Translations under genes and position numbers: made by a program
The notes under the pieces: model-generated
Told to the model about the DNA's origin: nothing
What the model saw: only the letters and a program-made list of their open reading frames with translations
The model's database searches: none
From: Halobacteriales archaeon QS_1_69_70
Lineage (GTDB): Archaea; Halobacteriota; Halobacteria; Halobacteriales; Haloarculaceae
DNA length: 45,064 nt
Reading direction: 5' to 3'
NCBI GenBank assembly: GCA_003021005.1
Contig: PXRI01000043.1
Span: forward strand, 2,958-48,021
Shown: positions 7,123 through 17,000 of the stretch, one piece after another
Numbering within the stretch: the stretch's first letter is position 1
Layout: the number at the start of each line of letters is the position of its first letter

Positions 7123-7995
7123 GTGGCCCCGCGCGTGATCGAGCAGTACCTCGAGCGGCTCTTCACCTGGGAGAGCCTCGAGAACACCGAACGCGGTGTG
7201 GAGTTCGAACTCAAAAACCGGCTCATCGAGGCCGAGTTCGAGGGCGTCACGACGGTGGTGGTGGACGGCGAGCCGATCGCCGCCGAAGATGTCACCCTCG
7301 TGCTCTCCGACGAGGAGCGGTACACCGCCGACGAGATAACGCCCGACGCCCCGCTCGAACTCGACCTCGCCGAGACGGTGCAGGTGATCCTAGAGCGCGA
7401 CCGGCTCCGGCTCGGGGTCCACGAGCTCGAGGTCGGGCTCCGGGTGGAGGGCTACGGCGAGGTCGGCTTCACGACCGACGACGAGGTCCGGACCGAGGAC
7501 CTCCTCGACGTCGACCCGGGCGAGTATACCGTCGCGGAACTCCGCGAGCTGGCGGCGGCCGTCACCGAACCGGAGTCACTCGAGCGCCTGCTCGCCCGCG
7601 AGCGGGACGGCCCGGACCGCACGACGGCCGTCGAGTTCCTCGAGGGCCGGCTCGAGGCGGCCGAACCGCTTTCCGCCGAGGAGATGGTGCGCTCGGAGCC
7701 GACGACGAAGGACACCGGGAGCAGCATCGTGAACGACCTCCTGGTCGAGGTGCTCGAGTCACCCCAGCGTGTCTCGGTGTACCTGACGGTTCAGACGCTG
7801 GGCGCCGGGACCCCCGAGGAGATCGCCGGCCGGACGCTCTTGCCGGAAAACACCGTCCGGTCGACGCTCGAGGACTTCGAGTCGGAGGACCTCGCCGACC
7901 GCGGGGAGGACGGCGAGTACTCCGTGGCCTCGCCGGTGTCGGTCCTCCAGAAGCGCCAAAAGGACCTCTGGAGCATCCTCCGGAGCACGCTCTAG
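7123..7995 (+). CDS. Conserved haloarchaeal protein with C-terminal winged helix
   Basis: 290 aa, soluble and strongly acidic. The N-terminal half is beta-rich (ENTERGVEFELKNRLIEAEF, LGVHELEVGLRVEGYGEVGF). Residues 205-290 resemble a winged HTH: LVEVLESPQRVSVYLTVQ, GTPEEIAGRTLLPENTV, RSTLEDFESEDLADR, then a wing GEDGEYSVASPV. It may be a DNA-binding or protein-interaction module; no function is known to me. The start is taken at GTG 7123; GTG 7135 (MIEQYLERLF) is an alternative. No partner gene is closely linked. Confidence 0.65.
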   Translation: MAPRVIEQYLERLFTWESLENTERGVEFELKNRLIEAEFEGVTTVVVDGEPIAAEDVTLVLSDEERYTADEITPDAPLELDLAETVQVILERDRLRLGVHELEVGLRVEGYGEVGFTTDDEVRTEDLLDVDPGEYTVAELRELAAAVTEPESLERLLARERDGPDRTTAVEFLEGRLEAAEPLSAEEMVRSEPTTKDTGSSIVNDLLVEVLESPQRVSVYLTVQTLGAGTPEEIAGRTLLPENTVRSTLEDFESEDLADRGEDGEYSVASPVSVLQKRQKDLWSILRSTL

Positions 7996-8097
7996 GTCGA
8001 CCCGGGGGCCCGGTCGGGGGTCGTCTCGGGCGCGCCGGTGGCCGACAGCAGTGCTCGGTCCTGTCATTCCCTGTTAGGCCAAGAGATCGCCGGGCGG

Positions 8098-8233
8098 CAT
8101 CCCCGGATACCTCCGCTGGCCGACCGCACGACATCCCCGGAGGCCTCCACTGGCCGACCGCACGACATCCCCGGAGACCCCCATTGGCCGGCCGCACAAC
8201 ATCCCTGGAGACCTCCGCTGGCCGACCGCGCCG
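8098..8233. repeat. 34-bp tandem repeat, four copies
   Basis: Four units of exactly 34 bp start at 8098, 8132, 8166 and 8200, each beginning CATCCCCGGA or CATCCCTGGA and containing TGGCCGACCGCACGA or a near copy. Copies differ at a few positions. The period is not a multiple of three and no frame is conserved, so it is non-coding. It fills most of the 292-bp gap upstream of the metallo-beta-lactamase gene. Confidence 0.85.
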
Positions 8234-8287
8234 CCCGGCCACGTTGCTGACCCGCCACCTTTTGTCGATCCCGACGGTAGCCCCGGC

Positions 8288-9190
8288 ATGGCCATCGGCG
8301 ACGTCCACGAGGTCGAGGCAGTCTCCGACTGCTACTACGTCGACACCGGGATGTACGACACCCCCGAGTACGGCGCCGTCTACCTGCTGGACGCGGACCG
8401 ACCCGCCATCGTCGACGCCGGCATCGGCTCGAACCACGAGCGGGTGCTCGACGGCCTCGAGACGGTCGGCATCGCCCCGACCGACCTGGCGGCCATCGTC
8501 CTCACCCACGTCCACCTCGACCACGCCGGCGGCGCCGGGTTCATCCACGAGGCGACCGGTGCGGACGTCTACGTGTCCGAGGCGGGCGCGTCGTTCCTCA
8601 CCCACCCCGACCGCATCTGGGAGGGCACCAAGGCGGCCGTCGGCGACCAGATCACGTACTACACCGAGCCCATGCCGGTCCCGGCCGACGCCATCGAGCC
8701 GCTCGGCGACGGCGCCACCGTCGACCTCGGCTCGACGGAACTCGACATCCGCCACGCCCCGGGCCACGCCTTCCACCAGGTCGTCCTCCACGACCGGGCC
8801 GCCTCCGCCGTCTACACCGCCGACGCCGCCGGCATCTACGTCCCCGCCCGGGACGCCGTCCGGCCGACCTCGCCGCCGCCCGACTTCGACCTCGAACAGG
8901 TCGTCGCCGACGCCCGGCTCCTCGCCCGGATGGACCCCGAGACGCTCTGCTACCCGCACTTCGGCACCGTGCCCGCCGACGAGCGGATATCGGAGTACGT
9001 CGGCGTCATCACCGACTGGGTCGAATCCATCGCCGAGACGCGCCGCGAGCTGGCCGACGATGACGCGGTCGTCGAGCAGTTCGTCGAGGCCGACGACATC
9101 GACGAACTCTGGGGCGAACACAAAGCCCACGGCGAGATCGCCATGAACGTCCGCGGCGTCCTCCAGTATCTGGACGACCGCGAGGCCTGA
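8288..9190 (+). CDS. MBL-fold metallo-hydrolase
   Basis: 300 aa. The metallo-beta-lactamase signature LTHVHLDHAGG (HxHxDH) lies near residues 73-83. A later metal-ligand region is RHAPGHAFHQVV, and CYPHFG near residue 220 supplies another histidine. These ligate two metal ions, usually Zn or Fe. Members are soluble hydrolases or glyoxalase II-like enzymes; the substrate cannot be told here. ATG 8288 follows a CTTTTG element by about 25 nt. It stands alone between the 34-bp repeats and the antiporter gene. Confidence 0.9.
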   Translation: MAIGDVHEVEAVSDCYYVDTGMYDTPEYGAVYLLDADRPAIVDAGIGSNHERVLDGLETVGIAPTDLAAIVLTHVHLDHAGGAGFIHEATGADVYVSEAGASFLTHPDRIWEGTKAAVGDQITYYTEPMPVPADAIEPLGDGATVDLGSTELDIRHAPGHAFHQVVLHDRAASAVYTADAAGIYVPARDAVRPTSPPPDFDLEQVVADARLLARMDPETLCYPHFGTVPADERISEYVGVITDWVESIAETRRELADDDAVVEQFVEADDIDELWGEHKAHGEIAMNVRGVLQYLDDREA

Positions 9191-9223
9191 CCCCGGCGCA
9201 CCGGCCCCGCCGGCGCTCGGGGG

Positions 9224-9230
9224 TTTTATT
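9224..9230 (+). promoter_or_regulatory. TATA box of the antiporter gene
   Basis: TTTTATT. A start site about 26 nt downstream would be near 9253, beyond the upstream GTG at 9240, so this box favours GTG 9270 as the start codon. Confidence 0.5.
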
Positions 9231-9269
9231 CGGACGGCCGTGGAAGCGGCGACCGACGGAGCTGGTCCC

Positions 9270-11126
9270 GTGGCGAGTCAACTGATCCCCCTCGTGGCCG
9301 CCATCATCGCCATCGGGGTGGCCGCCCAGATACTCGCAGACCGGTTCGAGGTCCCGAGTATCGTGTTCCTCATCGCGGCCGGCATCGCGCTCGGCCCCGA
9401 GGGGATGGGCGTCATCACGCCGGGGTCGTTCGACGCGCTCCCGGCCATCGTCGGGCTGTCGGTCGCCATCATCGTCTTCGAGGGCGCGTTCCACCTCGAG
9501 ATCGAGAAGCTCCGGCAGGCGACGAGCGAGAGCCTCCGTCTCGTCACCCTCGGCGCCGGCATCGCGCTGGTCGGGACGGCGGTCGTGGTGCGGTTCGCGC
9601 TCGGCGCCTCGTGGGGGATCGCCGTCCTCATCGGCGCGCTTTTGGTCGCCACCGGCCCCACGGTGATCACGCCGATCCTGAAGGTGGTCCCCGTCCGGGA
9701 CCGGGTCGCGGCGGCCCTCGAGACGGAGGGCATCGTCAACGACGTGACGGCCGCCATCCTCGCGGTCGTCGTCTTCGAGACCATCCGGCTGGAGAACCCC
9801 ACGCCCGTGGAGTCGTTCCAGCTGTTCGCCCAGCGGCTCGGCGGCGGGGTCCTCGTCGGCGTGCTCGTCGCCGTCATCGTCTGGTACGTGCTCCGGTACA
9901 TCGACCTCTCACCGGGCGACGCCCCGCGGAACGCCCGGCTGGTCGTCCTGGCCGGCGCGCTCGTGGCCTACGGGGCCGCCGAGTCCATCGCCAGTGAGGC
10001 CGGCGTCGCCGCCGTCGCGACGGCCGGCATCATCCTCTGCAACCTGGACGTCCCCTACGAGGACCAGATATCGGCGTTCAAGGGCGACGTCACGCTCATC
10101 GTCCTCTCCTTCGTCTTCATCACGCTGGCGGCGCTGTTGCGGTTCCAGGACCTGCTCGCGCTCGGGCCCGGCGGCGTGGTGGTCGTCGTCGCCGTCGTCG
10201 CCGTCATCAGGCCGCTCCTGGTGTACGTCTCGACGGTCGGCGGCCAGCTCAGCCTGAACGAGCGGCTGTTCGTCGGCTTCGTCGGCCCCCGCGGGATCAT
10301 CCCAGCCTCGGTCGCGACGCTCTTTGCGATCGAACTCCAGGCATCCGGCCAAGAGGGGGCGGCGACGCTTCTGGTCGGGACGGTGTTCCTCGTCATCCTC
10401 ACGACCGTGGTCCTGCAGGGCGGGTTCGCCCGCTACATCGCGGAGCGACTGGACGTGATACCCATGCGTGTGATCGTCATCGGCGGCGGACGGGTCGGCC
10501 GCGAAGTCGCCAACCGGCTGGAGGACAGGGGCGAAAACGTCGTCATCGTCGACAGCGACGAAACGGCGGTCGAGAAAGCGAGGGACGCCGGCTTCACCGT
10601 CCGTATCGGGGACGCGACCAACCTGGAGACGCTCCGGTCGGCCGGCGCCGCGAACGCCAGCACGATCATCGCCGCGACGGGCGACGACGACGCGAACCTG
10701 CTCATCGGTCGGCTGGCGACCACGAAGTTCGATCCGGAGCGCGTCGTCTGCCGTGCCAACCAGCCGGCGAACGTCGACGCGTTCGACGACCTCGGCGTCC
10801 ACGTCATCTCCTCGTCGCACGCCGTCGCCCAGGAGATCGACAACGCCATCGAGCGGCCCGCCATGCAGCGGTGGGAGGAGAACATCGACCGGCCCGGCGG
10901 CGGCGACGTCCAGGAGGTCACCCTCACCGGCGAGACCTACGAGGACCGCCAGGTACGGGACGTCGGCCCGGCGCTGCCCGGCCAGTGTCTCATCGGCCTC
11001 GTGACGAGCGACGGCGAGACGTTCGTCCCGGAGGCCGACTACGTCCTCGAACGCGGCGACCGCGTCACCATCATCGGCGAACACGACGCGGTCCGCGAGG
11101 CGATGGCGGTCTTCCGCGGCCAGTAA
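9270..11126 (+). CDS. CPA1-type cation:proton antiporter with TrkA-N and TrkA-C domains
   Basis: 618 aa. Residues 1-395 form about 12 membrane helices of the Na+(K+)/H+ antiporter fold. The core motif EGIVNDVTAAI has the ND pair typical of CPA1/NhaP rather than the DD of electrogenic CPA2. From residue 399 a Rossmann TrkA-N (RCK) domain begins with MRVIVIGGGRVGREVANRL and DSDE, followed by a TrkA-C domain (VRDVGPALPGQCLIGLV, ending VTIIGEHDAV). Nucleotide-gated cation extrusion at the cytoplasmic membrane fits a halophile that must export Na+. GTG 9270 is preferred to GTG 9240 from the TATA position. Confidence 0.9.
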   Translation: MASQLIPLVAAIIAIGVAAQILADRFEVPSIVFLIAAGIALGPEGMGVITPGSFDALPAIVGLSVAIIVFEGAFHLEIEKLRQATSESLRLVTLGAGIALVGTAVVVRFALGASWGIAVLIGALLVATGPTVITPILKVVPVRDRVAAALETEGIVNDVTAAILAVVVFETIRLENPTPVESFQLFAQRLGGGVLVGVLVAVIVWYVLRYIDLSPGDAPRNARLVVLAGALVAYGAAESIASEAGVAAVATAGIILCNLDVPYEDQISAFKGDVTLIVLSFVFITLAALLRFQDLLALGPGGVVVVVAVVAVIRPLLVYVSTVGGQLSLNERLFVGFVGPRGIIPASVATLFAIELQASGQEGAATLLVGTVFLVILTTVVLQGGFARYIAERLDVIPMRVIVIGGGRVGREVANRLEDRGENVVIVDSDETAVEKARDAGFTVRIGDATNLETLRSAGAANASTIIAATGDDDANLLIGRLATTKFDPERVVCRANQPANVDAFDDLGVHVISSSHAVAQEIDNAIERPAMQRWEENIDRPGGGDVQEVTLTGETYEDRQVRDVGPALPGQCLIGLVTSDGETFVPEADYVLERGDRVTIIGEHDAVREAMAVFRGQ

Positions 11127-11150
11127 CCGGCCGGCCATCCGTGGCGGACG

Positions 11151-11157
11151 TTTTATG
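11151..11157 (+). promoter_or_regulatory. TATA box of the aldehyde ferredoxin oxidoreductase gene
   Basis: TTTTATG lies 33 nt upstream of ATG 11184, giving a start site within a few bases of the start codon. Confidence 0.5.
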
Positions 11158-11183
11158 CGGCGGAGCACCCTATCGGACGGTCG

Positions 11184-12878
11184 ATGATACACGCAGAGGG
11201 TCCGCTCCTGTCAGTCGACGTCGGCGCCCGGACGGCCACCGAGGTGGACGTCGACGACGTGCTCGAATCGTATATCGGCGGTCGCGGCGTCGGGACGAAG
11301 CTCGCCCACGACCGCATCCCCTTCGACGCCGATCCGCTCGGCCCCGACAACTGCCTCGTGTTCGCCGTCGGCCCGCTCCAGACCACCATCATGTCCTACA
11401 CCGGCCGGATGTCCTGTACCGGCCTGTCGCCGCTGACGGACGGGCTCCTGTCGTCGAACGCCGGCGGGTTCATGTCGCGCCCGTTCGTGGATACCGGCTA
11501 CAGCGCCGTCGAGATCACCGGCGAGAGCGACGAGCTGGTCGGCGTCCACGTCACCGACGACGGCGTCGCCTTCGAGCCAGTCCCCGACCTCGCGGAGGCG
11601 ACCGTCGGGGAGACGACCGAGTACGTCGCGGCCGCCCACGACCTCGAGGAGAGCCACACCGCCGTCGTCGGCCCCGCCGGCGAGAACGCGGTCCGGTATG
11701 CGGCCATCATCACCTCCGGCTCCCGGGCGTTCGGCCGCGGCGGCCTCGGCGCGGCGCTGGGCGCCAAGGACGTCAAGTACCTCGCCGTCGAGGGCGACTC
11801 CCGCCCGACCGTCGAGGGCCTGGACGAGGAGCTGATCCGGGAGATCCACACGGAGGCCTCCGAGTCCGGCAGCCCCATGAAGGACGCCGGCACCGTCTCC
11901 GTCTCGGACTACGCCAACGCCGTCGGCGCCCTGCCCACGAAGTACTTCCAGGAGCGCAGCTACGACGACGTCGACGACATCGGCTCCGCCGCCGTCATCG
12001 AGCACAAGTACGAGAAGGGCACCTGCTCGTCGTGTGCCTTCGCCTGCAAGCTCCCGACCCGCGACGAGGACTCGGGCCTCGAGACCGAGGGCCCGGAGTA
12101 CGAGACGATGATGGCGTTCGGCTCCAACGCCCTCGTCGACGACTTCGTCGACATCATGCGCTCGAACGACCTCTGTGACCGGTACGGGCTCGACACCATC
12201 TCCTGTGGGGACGCCATCGCCGCCTACCTCGCTAGCGAAGCGGAGTTCGGCAACGCCGAGTTGATCCACGACCTCATCGAGAAGATCGCCTACCGGGAGG
12301 GAGTCGGCGACACGCTCGCGGAGGGCATCGACAGAGTCCACGACGAGCTGGGCGTCGACAACTGGTCGATGAAGGGCATGGAGTTCGCCGCCCACGACGG
12401 CCGCACGCTCAACGGGCAGGGCCTGTCGTTTGCGACCTCGAATCGCGGCGCCGACCACATGTACGCCGAGATGTACCAGCTCGAGTACCCACTGGTCGCC
12501 CCGGACCGGGCCCTGGAGGCCGACGGCGTCGCGGGCAAGTCCGAGCGCCTCGTCGAAATGGAGAACAAGAACGCCATCCACGACTCCGGGGTCCTCTGTA
12601 AGTTCGCGTTCTCGAACATGACCCACGACCGGTACGCCCGGCTGTTCGACACCGACTGGGAGACCCTCCAGGACGTCGGGGCCCGCGTCGTCGAACTCGA
12701 GCGACACTTCAACAACGAGCGCGGCTTCGACCGCGCCGACGACGAGGACCTGCCGTACGACCTCGAGGGACTCGGGGCGGAACTGTCGAACTACTACGAC
12801 CTCCGGGGCTGGAACGACGACGGCACCGTCCCGGACGACGCCATCGGCGGGCCGGACCTCGCCAGCGCGGACGACTGA
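11184..12878 (+). CDS. Aldehyde ferredoxin oxidoreductase family (tungstopterin) enzyme
   Basis: 564 aa. AOR family, slightly shorter than the usual 600 aa. The N-terminal domain has the pterin-binding run GGRGVGTKL, FAVGPLQTTI, YTGRMSCTGLSPLTDGL and AIITSGSRAFGRGGLGAALG. The [4Fe-4S] ligands are CSSCAFAC near residues 280-287 plus a later cysteine in SGVLCKFAFS. These enzymes oxidise aldehydes with a tungsten-bispterin centre and ferredoxin. The true substrate is unknown; haloarchaea have several paralogues. It is monocistronic, with its own TATA box. No MoaD-like or ferredoxin gene is adjacent. Confidence 0.92.
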   Translation: MIHAEGPLLSVDVGARTATEVDVDDVLESYIGGRGVGTKLAHDRIPFDADPLGPDNCLVFAVGPLQTTIMSYTGRMSCTGLSPLTDGLLSSNAGGFMSRPFVDTGYSAVEITGESDELVGVHVTDDGVAFEPVPDLAEATVGETTEYVAAAHDLEESHTAVVGPAGENAVRYAAIITSGSRAFGRGGLGAALGAKDVKYLAVEGDSRPTVEGLDEELIREIHTEASESGSPMKDAGTVSVSDYANAVGALPTKYFQERSYDDVDDIGSAAVIEHKYEKGTCSSCAFACKLPTRDEDSGLETEGPEYETMMAFGSNALVDDFVDIMRSNDLCDRYGLDTISCGDAIAAYLASEAEFGNAELIHDLIEKIAYREGVGDTLAEGIDRVHDELGVDNWSMKGMEFAAHDGRTLNGQGLSFATSNRGADHMYAEMYQLEYPLVAPDRALEADGVAGKSERLVEMENKNAIHDSGVLCKFAFSNMTHDRYARLFDTDWETLQDVGARVVELERHFNNERGFDRADDEDLPYDLEGLGAELSNYYDLRGWNDDGTVPDDAIGGPDLASADD

Positions 12879-13249
12879 CGACGCCACGACGACCTCACCC
12901 GATCCGGCACCATCCCCAGATTTATACCCGGTGACGGGACCACCGACCCCGTGCGCTGACCAGCAACGGCCGGCGTCCTGCGGGAGCGCGGTGCAGCGCC
13001 GGTCGACAGCGACCGCACCGCCTGCTCGCTACGCCGTGGACTCCGACCCGGGCCACGCCGAATCGCCCGCCTTCGTCCCTGCCGGTGGCGGGACTCGGCC
13101 GAACGCCGGGGGGTCGGCATGCCGGGCCGGCTCGAACATCCGATCCGCAGTTGCTGGCGTGTGGGGACGACAGCCCCAGCCGAACCACAGCTTTATTCTC
13201 CGGCCCGGAGACCCACTGGCTAGACACACATCCGCTCGAGGTGATACAC
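12879..13249. other. Intergenic region with an orphan promoter-like site
   Basis: No convincing gene. A good TATA-like TTTATA at about 12919-12924 has no ATG within 180 bp and could drive a small untranslated RNA; it reads almost equally well on the other strand. A second box TTTATT at 13192-13197 precedes the ACT-domain gene by about 55 nt. Confidence 0.4.
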
Positions 13250-13762
13250 GTGTCGGAAACGTTCGAGACGATCATGCGGCGGTTCGAGGACAGCCCGAGC
13301 CAGCAGGCCGTCATCCGGCTGTTGCTGGAGCGCGGCTTCTCGGTCAACGACGACGGCCGGGTGGTCTCCGGCGGGATCGAGATCCCGAACACGGGGATCG
13401 CCAGGGAGATCGACGTCGACCGCCGCGTCGTCGACGCCACCACCGACGCCATCCTCGCGGACGAGGAACTCCGGCGGATCTTCCAGAACATCTCCGCCAT
13501 CCCCTCGCTGATGGACCTCGCACCCGTGCTCGACCTGACGGTGCTCACGGTCCGGGTGACCGACGCCGACCAGCACGGCATCGTCGCCGACGTCACGCGG
13601 GTGCTGGCCGACCGCGGCATCTCGATTCGACAGACGATAAGCGAGGACCCGGAGTTCACCGACGAGCCGAAGCTGTACCTCGTCACGGACGCGGACCTCT
13701 CGGGCGACGTGATCACCGAGATCCGCGGGCTCGAGGCCGTCAGGAAGATCGAACTCGAGTAG
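13250..13762 (+). CDS. ACT-domain regulator of amino acid metabolism
   Basis: 170 aa. The first 85 residues resemble the HTH-like half of the archaeal predicted amino-acid-metabolism regulator family (COG2150 type): FETIMRRFEDSPSQQAVIRL, GGIEIPNTGIAREIDVDRR. The C-terminal half is an ACT domain (LTVLTVRVTDADQHGIVADV, TRVLADRGISIRQTISED), which binds amino acids. It probably represses or tunes amino-acid biosynthesis genes, but no target is visible. Start GTG 13250 (VSETFETIM) matches the family N-terminus; GTG 13241 is an alternative. A TATA box at 13192-13197 leaves a short leader. Confidence 0.8.
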   Translation: MSETFETIMRRFEDSPSQQAVIRLLLERGFSVNDDGRVVSGGIEIPNTGIAREIDVDRRVVDATTDAILADEELRRIFQNISAIPSLMDLAPVLDLTVLTVRVTDADQHGIVADVTRVLADRGISIRQTISEDPEFTDEPKLYLVTDADLSGDVITEIRGLEAVRKIELE

Positions 13763-13891
13763 ACGGCCGACGGATCGGTAGGGGTCGGCGACGGCGGGCC
13801 AGCACCCCACCCAAGGGGCCGACCTCGATCCTGCTCCGCCGTTCGGGTCGAACGTATTAGGGCCCGGTCCCCGGCCGTCGTCGTCCGACCG

Positions 13892-14011
13892 ATGGGACCG
13901 CGGTCACCGCACGTCGGCACCTGCGGCCCGGCCCGCTTCCATCAGGGTCCCGCGCGGTGTGGCCCGGTACCGGGGTGCCTTTACCAGCGGGGCCGGATAG
14001 GGCTGGTATGA
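13892..14011 (+). other. Possible leader ORF overlapping the ileS start
   Basis: A 39-codon frame opens at ATG 13892 (MGPRSPHVGTCGPARFHQG) and its TGA overlaps the ileS ATG (ATGA). An AT-rich GTATTAGG at 13853-13860 is at the right distance to act as its promoter. No family; it may be chance in GC-rich DNA, but the coupling geometry is worth recording. Confidence 0.2.
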
Positions 14012-17000
14012 GCAGGTTCGAAGCGGTCGACGGCCGGTACGATCCCGGGGCCGTCGAGGACCGCGTCTTCGACCGGTGGGACGCGGTCGACGCCTACGAG
14101 CAGACCAAGCGGCACCGCGCCGACGGCGAGGACTTCTTCTTCGTTGACGGCCCGCCGTACACCTCCGGGGCGGCCCACATGGGGACGACGTGGAACAAGA
14201 CGCTGAAGGACGCCTACATCCGGTACCACCGGATGTGCGGGTACGACGTCACCGACCGGCCCGGCTACGACATGCACGGGCTCCCCATCGAGACCCGCGT
14301 CGAGGAGCAACTCGGCTTCGAGAACAAGAAGGACATCGAGGCCTTCGGCGAGCGGAACTTCATCGAGGCGTGCAAGGAGTACGCGACCGACCAGCTGGAG
14401 GGGCTCCAGGAGGACTTCAAGTCGTTCGGGGTCTGGATGGACTGGGACGATCCCTACCGGACCGTCGATCCCGCCTACATGGAGGCCGCCTGGTGGGGGT
14501 TCGCCCGGGCGCACGACCGCGGGCTCGTCGAGCAGGGCCCGCGCTCGATCAGCCAGTGTCCGCGGTGTGAGACCGCCATCGCGAACAACGAGGTCGAGTA
14601 CGACCACGTCGAGGACCCCTCGATCTACGTCCGCCTGCCGCTGTCGGACCGGGAGGGCTCGCTCGTCATCTGGACCACGACGCCCTGGACCGTCCCCGCG
14701 AACACGTTCGTCGCCGTCGACGGCGACGCCACCTACCGGGCCGTCGAGGCGCGTGACGGCGACGAGACGGAGCTGCTGTACCTGGAGGAGTCCTGCGTCG
14801 AGGAGACGCTCGAGCGGGCCGGCTACGACGAGTGGACCGTCCGGGAGTCCGTCGCCGGCGAGGAGATGGTCGGTTGGACGTACCACCATCCGCTGCGGGA
14901 GGAGGTCCCGGCCGCCCCGGACTCCGAGGCCGCCTGCCGGGTGTACGCGGCCGACTACGTGGAGGCCGACCGGACCGGGCTCGTCCACTCCGCGCCGGGC
15001 CACGGCGAGGAGGACTTCGAGCGCGGCCGCGAACTGGACCTCGAGATCTTCTGTCCGGTCGGGCCGGACGGCACCTACACCGACCGCGGCGGCGCCTACG
15101 CCGGCCAGTTCGTGAAGGACGCCGACGACGCGATCGTCGAGGACCTCGACGCGGCGGGGCTGCTCCTGTCGGCCGACCGACACCACCACGACTACGGCCA
15201 CTGCTGGCGGTGTGACACCCCGGTGATCCAGATGGTGACGGACCAGTGGTTCATCACGGTCACCGACATCAAGGCGGACCTCCTCGAACTCATCGAGGAC
15301 AGCGAGTGGCACCCCTCGGACGCCCGGGACGACCGGTTCCGGGACTTCGTCGCGGAGTCGCCCGACTGGAACGTTTCCCGGCAGCGCTACTGGGGCATCC
15401 CGATACCGATCTGGGTCCCCGACGAGTGGTCCGGCGACGTCGAGGACGCCATCGTCGTCGGCACGCGCGAGGAACTCGCAGACCGGGTCGACCAGCCCGT
15501 CGACCCCGAGACCGTCGACCTCCACAAGGACACCGTCGACGAGTTGACCATCACCGAGGAGGGCACCACCTACACGCGCGTCCCGGACGTGTTCGACGTC
15601 TGGCTCGACTCCTCGGTCGCCTCCTGGGGGACGCTGGAGTACCCCGACACGGAGGCTGCCTTCGAGCGGCTGTGGCCAGCAGACCTCATCATCGAGGCCC
15701 ACGACCAGACCCGCGGGTGGTTCTGGTCCCAACTGGGCATGGGCGGGGCCGCCCTGGAGGAGATCCCTTACCGGGAGGTGGTGATGCACGGCTTCGCGAA
15801 TATGCCGGACGGCCGCAGCATGTCGAAGTCCAAGGACATCTTCGTCGACCCCCATGAGGTCGTCGACGAACACGGCGTCGACCCCATGCGGCTGTTCCTC
15901 CTGTCGGTGACGCCGCAGGGCGACGACATGCGCTTTTCCTGGGCGGAGACCCAGGAGATGGAGCGGCGACTGAACGTCCTCTGGAACGTCTTCCGGTTCC
16001 CCCTGCCGTACATGCGGCTCGACGGCTTCGACCCGACCGCAGGCCGCGAGCCGGGGGGCGCGGCCGACGGCAGCGCGCCCGGCGCCGTCGCCGAGGCCGA
16101 CCTCGAGACCGTCGATCGGTGGGTGCTCTCGCGGCTCCAGACCGTCGTCGCCGAGATGACCGGCCACTGGGAGGCGGTCCGGCAGGACAGGGCCGTAGAG
16201 GAACTCCTCGGGTTCGTCGTCGGCGACGTCTCACGGTTCTACGTCCAGGCGGTCCGCGAGCGGATGTGGGCCGAGGAGGACTCCCCGAGCAAGCGGGCCG
16301 CCTACGCGACGCTGTACCACGTCCTGGTCGAGACGACGAAGCTCCTGGCGCCGTTCGCGCCGCTCGTCGCCGACGACATCTACGGCTCGCTCACGGGCGA
16401 GGCCGGTCACGACACCGTCCACATGTGCGACTGGCCGGCGCCGGACGGGTCGCTGCAGGACCCCGAGCTCGAGGCCGACGTCGAGGTCGTCGCCGCGGTC
16501 GAGGAGGCCGGCTCGAACGCCCGCCAGCAGGCCGAGCGCAAGCTCCGATGGCCCGTCAGGCGCGTGGTGGTCGCGGCCGACGACGAGGCCGCCGCCGCGG
16601 CCGTCGACCGCCACCGCGAGCTGCTCCGTGACCGGCTGAACACCCGCGAGGTCGAACTGGTCGAGACGGGGGGCGACTGGGAGGAACTCCGGTACAGCGC
16701 CCGGGCCGACATGTCGGTGGTCGGCCCCGAGTTCGGCGAGACGGCCGGCGACGTGATGGAGGCGATGAACGCGGTCAGCCTCCGGCAGGCGAGCGTGGAG
16801 GCCCTCGAGGCCGCCGTCGCCGAGGAACTCGGCCGCGAGGTCGCGCTGACCGACGAGATGGTCTCGTTCACCGCCGAGACGCCCGACGGTGTCGAGGGGA
16901 CGCCGTTCGCCGTCGACGGCGAGGACCGCGGCGTCGTCTACGTGGACACGACGCTCACCGAGGACATCGAGGCGGAGGGCTACGCTCGGGAGGTCATCCG

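Noticed and set aside
8098-8233. Mini-CRISPR of 34-bp period
   Set aside because: The whole 34-bp unit repeats, leaving no unique spacer.
13957-14007. Upstream GTG-type extension of ileS
   Set aside because: The extra residues do not fit the family and ATG 14008 begins the conserved N-terminus.
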